Source of the DNA: Salvia splendens
Lineage: Eukaryota > Streptophyta > Magnoliopsida > Lamiales > Lamiaceae
Direction of reading: 5' to 3'
DNA length: 64,000 nt
NCBI RefSeq assembly: GCF_004379255.2
Contig: NC_056039.1
Location: 30,393,883 to 30,457,882, forward strand
Positions 59,780-64,000 of this stretch are shown in pieces. The notes beneath the pieces were generated by a model that was given only the letters and a program-made list of their open reading frames with translations, made no database searches and was not told where the DNA came from. Both the position numbers and the translations under genes were made by a program. Within the stretch, counting starts at the first letter, position 1, and the number at the start of each line of letters is the position of its first letter.

Positions 59780-60247
59780 ATGCCGAAGAAAATGTTCCCA
59801 GATGTTGCAGCAGATTTCCCCTCGAGCGAGTCGATTTCCTTCGCAGGCCTCATCAGCTCAAAAGAAAAAAAGGAAGACCAGGAGGTCGAATTCAGCCGCT
59901 CCAATGCTGGCTCGACGAATGTGAGCCCAAACAACTGTTCACCTGGTAAGTCAATTTCAAACTACCAGCAAGCGACTACAATACGGAGTTCACGGCATCG
60001 AGCTTCTAAGAAAGTACCTCTGGAGAGTTTCCTAAAAATTCCTCGGAGCAGGAGAGATGTGAAGCAGCCAAATCAGCAGAGTAGCAGCAGGAAGCAAGTT
60101 TCCCAAGCCAAAAGGAGAGCAAATGAGAAGCAGTCGGCAGGAGACAAAAGTTTCAGTCAGAAGCTGTTCTCATCATTTGCCACCCCGTGCAGAGATTGTC
60201 GTTCCAGTCAACCAACCCAAAGCATCAAACAACACAAGTTGCAGTGA
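59780..60247 (+). CDS. Hypothetical basic Ser/Lys-rich protein or exon
   Basis: An open frame of 155 codons beginning MPKKMFPDVAADFPSSESIS and ending at TGA 60245-60247. Composition is Ser, Lys, Arg and Gln rich with no membrane segment. Basic clusters (SSRHRASKK, PRSRRD, AKRRANEK) suggest a nuclear or nucleic-acid-associated protein, or an exon of a larger gene. A CAG just before the ATG region (about 59770) could be a splice acceptor, in which case the true protein starts upstream. I do not recognise the family. It is longer than neighbouring chance ORFs and its codon use looks real, but expression is unproven. Confidence 0.4.
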   Translation: MPKKMFPDVAADFPSSESISFAGLISSKEKKEDQEVEFSRSNAGSTNVSPNNCSPGKSISNYQQATTIRSSRHRASKKVPLESFLKIPRSRRDVKQPNQQSSSRKQVSQAKRRANEKQSAGDKSFSQKLFSSFATPCRDCRSSQPTQSIKQHKLQ

Positions 60248-61787
60248 GGAAAGTATACAACAACAGACTTCACTTTCCACAGCTAATCGATTCTATCAGC
60301 CGAGCTTGCAATTGCTAATGGCTTGTCAGCTGATCTGTTGCAGCATATCAAGATAAGAAAACATCACCAGATTTCCAGAATATAACCTTATCAAGAAGGA
60401 ACCTTTTTTTTCTTAGGAGTAGTAAATCAGAACATTTCATCAATCAAATCATCAATATTTTGTAACCAATTATTGCATGACCACAAAAGCATAATGAAGC
60501 CAGTAATTAATGGAAGTAACTAAGAGGAGCTCATTTAAGGAAAATGACATAACTAATGCTTGTGAATACGATAAATTCATTGGTTCCTGAAGTGGGGAGA
60601 ACTATTAAGTAGATTTCTTGACAAACCAAGTCATGATATTAACAGCAATGGATGTACGTTGCAGAGTGGCTCAACATTCAAATTCATTTATCCAACAACC
60701 GATGACCACAAGCCCATGAGGACCAATGCATCTACTTCTTTATTAACAATAGAAGAGATTAATTATACTTTCCTCTCTTTCAATTGCAAAACCAACATCC
60801 CAGAATTATCTCCTCCTATTTAAACTTACAAGGCTTCTATAGCAAACTTCATAGGATAGCATATTCAGATTTATGTGAAATCCGGATGTACAGTTGTACA
60901 CCAAATTTCAGTGGTCTATGATTTCCGTGCAGTAAATGAGCTGTCAGCATAAGGTCAAAAAATATTACCTAGTATTAAATCCTACTCAGTGATCCCAAGG
61001 CAATAAGACAATTAACAGATATAAATGAAACTGGAAGAGCCCATGAGAGACTTCTTTGCTTCATACTAAATTACTAACCACACCAACAGAAGAACCTGAT
61101 TCTCAAAGAAGGGTTTGCTGATGCTCTACCTGGTGCACATGCATTTTTTAGACTTCACATTTGATTGCCAATTTTCCATGCACCTTAATGAGTGAGTGTC
61201 TTTAATGAGAAAATCTGGACGAGTTTATGCTTATCTTGGTTGCACATGCACGGGGTGTAGCATCCTGATGACCCTCTACAAAGTCCCTTATTTTAATTTA
61301 GGGTGACAGCACAAAATTGACCAAATTCATGATAAACATTCATGCTAGAGGCATAACTAGGCCATACTAAATTACTAAGACGAAATGGCAATGGAAAGAT
61401 TCATAATTAGATCATGTCTCTACTAATATTATGATAGCTCCACAGCTCTAGGTTTAGCAGCATTGAAGATAAGAGAACCAGCAGACAAGTTCTTCTACAT
61501 TGTTTAGTTGTTTATTTAGTTAGGTATTAATTGTTAAGATATCCACATGTGAATTGTTTTCCATGGAGAGATATTGTTTAGTGTGTTAAATAAAGAGAAA
61601 AAAAGTAATTGAGTATATTAATGGAGAGAAAAAGGTAACTGAAATAATAATGAAGAGAGAGAAATGATGGTTGAGTGTATTAATTAGTGTTTAAAAAAAA
61701 GGAAATGTGACGTCTTATGAGACAAACTAAAAAAGAAAGTTTGACATCTACCTTGCGACGAACTGAATTTTATTTTACTAATGAGTA
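60248..61787. other. Intergenic region
   Basis: No ORF or repeat that I can support. It may include the 3' UTR of the preceding ORF. The 61500-61780 stretch contains Stowaway-like phrases (TGTGACGTCTTATGAGACAAAC, GTTTGACATCTAC) but no clear ends. Confidence 0.35.
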
Positions 61788-62460
61788 CTCCCTCCGTCCC
61801 ATTATATGTGAGGAGTTTCTTTTGGGCACGATATTTTAAGAAAATGATATTTATTGAGTGAAGTGAAGTGAAGAGAATAAAGTAGAGAGGGGAAAATGTA
61901 GGAGAGATAAAAAAGCAATGTTATCAATCTCGTATGGCGGCTTATGGCAGTTCGCCTAAAAACCGCCACAGGGATATGGCGTATTAGTATAGTGGATATA
62001 GCGGTCAATAATTAAATAAATAAAATAATACTTATATATTTATATATAATTCAAAAATTAGAAAATAATAAAAATATAACATCTAAAACTATTAAAACAA
62101 TTAAAAAAGCATAAAATACAACTCTAACCTCCGTGTTTCTTGCATAATGCCCCATTCCTAAATGCAGTACACACGCAATGTTGTCAAATGGCAGATATGG
62201 CGGTGCTATGGCAGCGCCATGGTACTATGGCGTTTCCATCACCGAACGCCATGCCATAGCGTCATGGCACCGCCATATCTGCTATTTGATAACATTGTAA
62301 AAAAGAGAATAAAATAAGAAAGAGAGAATAAAGTAGGACAGATGGAATAAATTAACATAGATAAAAGTGTTGTTTTTTGCCAAAATAAAAAGGAAACCAA
62401 TCACTTATGGTGAGACAACCCAAAATGAAAAGTTGATCACTTATAGTAGGACAAAGGGAG
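61788..62460. mobile_element. Stowaway MITE interrupted by a hAT MITE
   Basis: Outer ends CTCCCTCCGTCCCATTATA and TATAGTAGGACAAAGGGAG are complementary and flanked by TA. Removing the nested element at 61916-62305 leaves about 283 bp, a normal Stowaway size, so the hAT element inserted into an existing Stowaway. Confidence 0.75.
61916..62297. mobile_element. hAT MITE nested in the Stowaway
   Basis: 382 bp with perfect 12-bp inverted ends CAATGTTATCAA / TTGATAACATTG. Flanked by the 8-bp duplication TAAAAAAG (61908-61915 and 62298-62305). Subterminal ATGGCGG/CCGCCAT repeats occur at both ends; the core is AT-rich. No ORF. Confidence 0.88.
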
Positions 62461-62470
62461 TATTATTTTG

Positions 62471-62846
62471 CTCCCTTTGTCCTTTGTCCAAAATGAAAAT
62501 ATGTGTCCTTTCTATTTTCGTCTGTCACATAAAAATATTAACATTTTTATTTATGGAAAGTTATCATAATTCATTACCCATATATATCAATTTATTTATA
62601 ACTTATACAACTATTAAAACCCTTAATAATGTAGGTCCCACCATCAACTGACACTGCTTAAACTATCATTCTCATCATCTCTCTTACTTTACCAATTTTG
62701 TCTTAATTCTCGTGTCATATCATACACCCATATTTTTAAGGGACGGAGGGCTTAAACAATCCTTCCCCTCCTCTCTCTTACTTTACCAATTTTGTCTTAA
62801 TTCTCATGTCATATCATACGCTCATATTTGTATGGGACGGAGGGAG
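62471..62846. mobile_element. Stowaway-like element, partly duplicated
   Basis: Left end CTCCCTTTGTCC and right end GGGACGGAGGGAG. The right half occurs twice: ATTTTTAAGGGACGGAGGG at about 62730 and ATTTGTATGGGACGGAGGGAG at about 62825. Each is preceded by CTCTCTTACTTTACCAATTT. The local duplication may be 100 bp. Flanking TA is present only on the right. Confidence 0.5.
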
Positions 62847-62958
62847 TTAATTTTATTTTTTTTCTCTACTAAAAAAGTTTAATTCCGATTATAAATTTAA
62901 TTGAATATAATACCTATTTTTGTAATTTAAAACTAAATACCTTAATATCTGTTTAGTA

Positions 62959-63159
62959 CTCCCTCCGTCCCATAAAAGATCTCACACTTGTTAGATGACA
63001 CGAGATTTTAGGAGGTTTTGTTTTGTGTGCTAAATGGAGGGAGAAAATATATTTTTTATATTTATATAAGAGTGAACTTTTTCCAAAAATAGAAATGTGG
63101 CATCCTTTGTGGGACAAACTAAAAAGGAAAGTGTGACATCTATTATGGGACGGATGGAG
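62959..63159. mobile_element. Stowaway MITE
   Basis: 201 bp, ends CTCCCTCCGTCCCATAA and TTATGGGACGGATGGAG, flanked by TA. Inner arms pair as CACACTTG/AGTGTGACATC. A regular Stowaway. Confidence 0.85.
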
Positions 63160-64000
63160 TACAACTAAAAAAAACGGATCGGACCAATTCGATGCCTTGT
63201 TCGGTCCTGTTTACATATAAAAACAAGTGGCTCTACAAACCACTTTGATTCGGATGAACCGGTGACTGGTCGAACCAATTTTCTTATTTTTTTCAAAAAA
63301 ATCACAATTTGATGTCTGATGAGGTTTAAACACTTGACCTTTGGCTAGGTTAAAAACATTTTCACAACTTCACCTCACAAGCTCTTTTTTGAAATAATAT
63401 GAGCTTAAATTATACTTATATTTTCCCTCATTCTCCTTTTGCCATTTAAGTCTGTCCCACAAATTTGGTCCACTTTTTATTTTCAAAAACCTTTTTACCA
63501 CACATACAATTATATATTCTTATAATAATTAATTAATTTTAATATTAAAATTATAATCCACTAAATTATACTCCCCTCGTCCCAATATGACAGTAAATAT
63601 GAAACGTTTGGTTTCTGGCACAGAATTTTATGCAGTGTTGTATTGGTGTCACAGGAAAATTCACTTTGTAATAATTAATTCAAAATTTGTCTTTTAGTCA
63701 TTTCTTATACATGACAGTTTTCATAATTTTGGTATGTCAATACAGTATTGTAAAAATGTCTACTCAATGACTTGAATAACTAAATTTGATTGACATTGTA
63801 CATTGATATTACATGTAGTATGTGTTGACATTAACTTGATTATTGAAAATATTAAAAAGTCAAATAAATTATCAAAATTTATAATGCGAACATATGCAAT
63901 TAGGATCTCGTTCGAATTCTTATAAAATTACATTTAATTTGATATATGTTTTGCAATTTTAAAAAATATCTAGATAGTTATATGAGTTAAGAGTTTTAGA
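63160..64000. other. Intergenic AT-rich DNA at the window end
   Basis: A CGGATCGGACC...GAACCGGT phrase at 63175-63270 recalls the subterminal repeats of hAT elements, but no ends were found. A fragment ACTCCCCTCGTCCCAATATGACAG at about 63570 is the start of a diverged Stowaway without a visible partner. No coding sequence. Confidence 0.35.

Overview
The window is nuclear DNA of a flowering plant. It shows spliced genes with GT-AG introns, a miR156-regulated SBP-box gene, AT-rich spacers and a dense load of plant transposons (Ty3/gypsy, MULE, hAT, PIF/Harbinger, Stowaway, a SINE). Gene content suggests a eudicot, possibly an asterid such as Lamiales; that placement is a guess.

Region 1 (1-14.7 kb) is gene-rich. 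A small SPL3-like SBP transcription factor (+) has a miR156 site in its 3' UTR. It is followed by two minus-strand housekeeping genes: a BAC1-type mitochondrial basic amino acid carrier (8 exons, 307 aa by my splicing) and the peroxisomal processing protease DEG15 (14 exons, 717 aa, ending in the PTS1 signal SKL). These genes are unrelated in function; the cluster is ordinary synteny.

Region 2 (14.7-22.9 kb) is repeat-rich. It holds a Stowaway MITE, a tRNA-derived SINE, two diverged FAR1/MULE transposase remnants in inverted orientation, a hAT MITE inserted into one of them, and the 3' part of an Hsp110/HSP70-15-like pseudogene.

Region 3 (22.85-48.8 kb) is the most unusual part. A Tat-lineage Ty3/gypsy retrotransposon (about 10.7 kb if restored to one piece) inserted into the Hsp110 pseudogene with the 5-bp duplication CCCTG. 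It carries gag-PR, an intact RT-RNaseH-INT ORF, 3' tandem repeats and a four-exon antisense gene (Transposase_28-like head and coiled-coil tail). The host sequence beyond its 3' LTR contains a complete PRC1 E3 ligase gene, RING1 (10 exons, 447 aa). A 7.0-kb block made of the element's 3' end, its 3' LTR, the Hsp110 5' end, the intergenic DNA and RING1 exons 1-7 has been copied in inverted orientation into the element's own antisense gene. The copy is bounded by a 1157-bp direct duplication, with microhomology at both joins. This leaves a second, truncated RING1 gene with its own upstream region, aimed into the retrotransposon's antisense gene on the same strand and in a compatible splice phase.

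Region 4 (48.8-64 kb) is a transposon graveyard with unusually clear boundaries: a 3.55-kb MULE (10-bp TSD, plant mobile domain ORF plus a truncated transposase); a 2.29-kb hAT element (8-bp TSD) whose interior is a large palindrome; two related solo LTRs with 5-bp TSDs; a decayed PIF/Harbinger element; an unidentified basic ORF; and Stowaway elements, one with a hAT MITE nested inside.

Exon coordinates were worked out by eye from splice signals, reading frame and remembered family sequences. No alignment or database search was run.
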